This document shows positions 20,604 to 20,642 of a stretch of 20,642 bases of DNA, piece after piece. A model generated the notes under the pieces. It was given only the letters and a program-made list of their open reading frames with translations, was not told where the DNA came from and searched no databases. The stretch spans positions 1 through 20,642 of the forward strand of contig JBDGPU010000152.1 of NCBI GenBank assembly GCA_042219525.1, read 5' to 3'. This stretch comes from JBDGPU01 sp042219525 (lineage in GTDB: Archaea; Halobacteriota; Halobacteria; Halobacteriales; Haloferacaceae). The position numbers were made by a program, and so were the translations under genes. Positions within the stretch are counted from its first letter, which is position 1, and every line of letters begins with the position of its first letter.

Positions 20604-20642
20604 CGGGACTGAAAGGGGCAGCCGCTGAGCGGGACGCCCTGC
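20604..20642. repeat. Terminal 39-base direct repeat, right copy
   Basis: Identical to bases 1-39 in the same orientation and running to the very last base, so the true length may exceed 39. Includes the core GACTGAAAGGG at 20607-20617. Confidence 0.85.

Larger units (their letters stand above)
19979..20642. other. Non-coding right flank with palindrome, repeats and hairpins
   Basis: No credible gene is present. The region is AT-richer to about 20330, then abruptly very GC-rich. It holds, in order, the promoter of the CBS-ParB-like gene, a palindrome, three ~80-base repeats, an inverted copy of the CCCTTTCAGTC core (20450-20460), a 16-base tandem repeat, two strong hairpins and the terminal 39-base repeat. 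Short open frames here are basic or simply follow the repeats. No transposase remnant or tRNA was seen. Confidence 0.6.

Overview
The window is chromosomal DNA of a halophilic archaeon (class Halobacteria). GC content is high with strong G/C at third codon positions. The predicted proteins are very acidic. Nearly every transcription unit begins with an archaeal TATA-like box about 24-33 bases before the start codon and no Shine-Dalgarno leader. The gene set is typical of the class: a halocyanin-type blue copper lipoprotein with a Tat signal, a bacterio-opsin-activator-like (Bat) regulator, an ADP-forming acyl-CoA synthetase, archaeal CoaBC and a small zinc-ribbon miniprotein. The genus cannot be fixed from sequence alone.

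Layout. Bases 1-328 are non-coding and repeat-rich. A divergent pair follows: a halocyanin-like lipoprotein (329-760, minus) and a DUF4396 membrane protein (916-1578, plus). Bases 1639-10513 (minus) hold a nine-gene Mrp/Mnh-type cation:proton antiporter operon read right to left: E (fused to a Usp-like domain), F, G, DUF4040/MbhD-MbhE-like, B, C, and three paralogous proton-channel subunits of the MnhD/NuoL/M/N family. Every junction is a start/stop overlap, so the operon should be translationally coupled. Upstream of it, also on minus, is coaBC (10654-11865). A GC-rich tandem-repeat array (about 11943-12110) precedes acd (12137-14287, plus), then a Bat-like PAS-GAF-HTH regulator (14369-16447, plus). 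On minus come a DapA-superfamily aldolase (16477-17376) and an M24 metallopeptidase (17438-18577). On plus come a 45-residue zinc-ribbon protein (18728-18865) and a 76-residue acidic protein (18931-19161). A CBS-CBS-ParB/Srx-like protein (19196-19978, minus) is the last gene. Bases 19979-20642 are non-coding, with a palindrome, three diverged copies of an approximately 80-base repeat, a 16-base tandem repeat and strong hairpins.

How the genes fit together. The antiporter operon exports Na+ (and sets pH) using the proton gradient and is the functional core of the window. It has no full-length MnhA: that role appears split between a D-type channel subunit and the separate DUF4040/MbhE-like protein, as in Mbh/Mbs-type complexes. 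CoaBC makes phosphopantetheine for coenzyme A, and the adjacent ACD converts acetyl-CoA or other acyl-CoA plus ADP to acid plus ATP. The Bat-like regulator directly downstream of acd could sense redox or light and adjust energy metabolism (inference).

No transposase, integrase, CRISPR array, rRNA or tRNA gene was found. The most unexplained material is the repeat DNA at the two ends. The same 39 bases form both the first and the last 39 bases of the window, and both flanks carry tandem repeats of about 80-81 bases. This could be a dispersed haloarchaeal repeat family that broke an assembly, or a circularly closed molecule read with a 39-base overlap.
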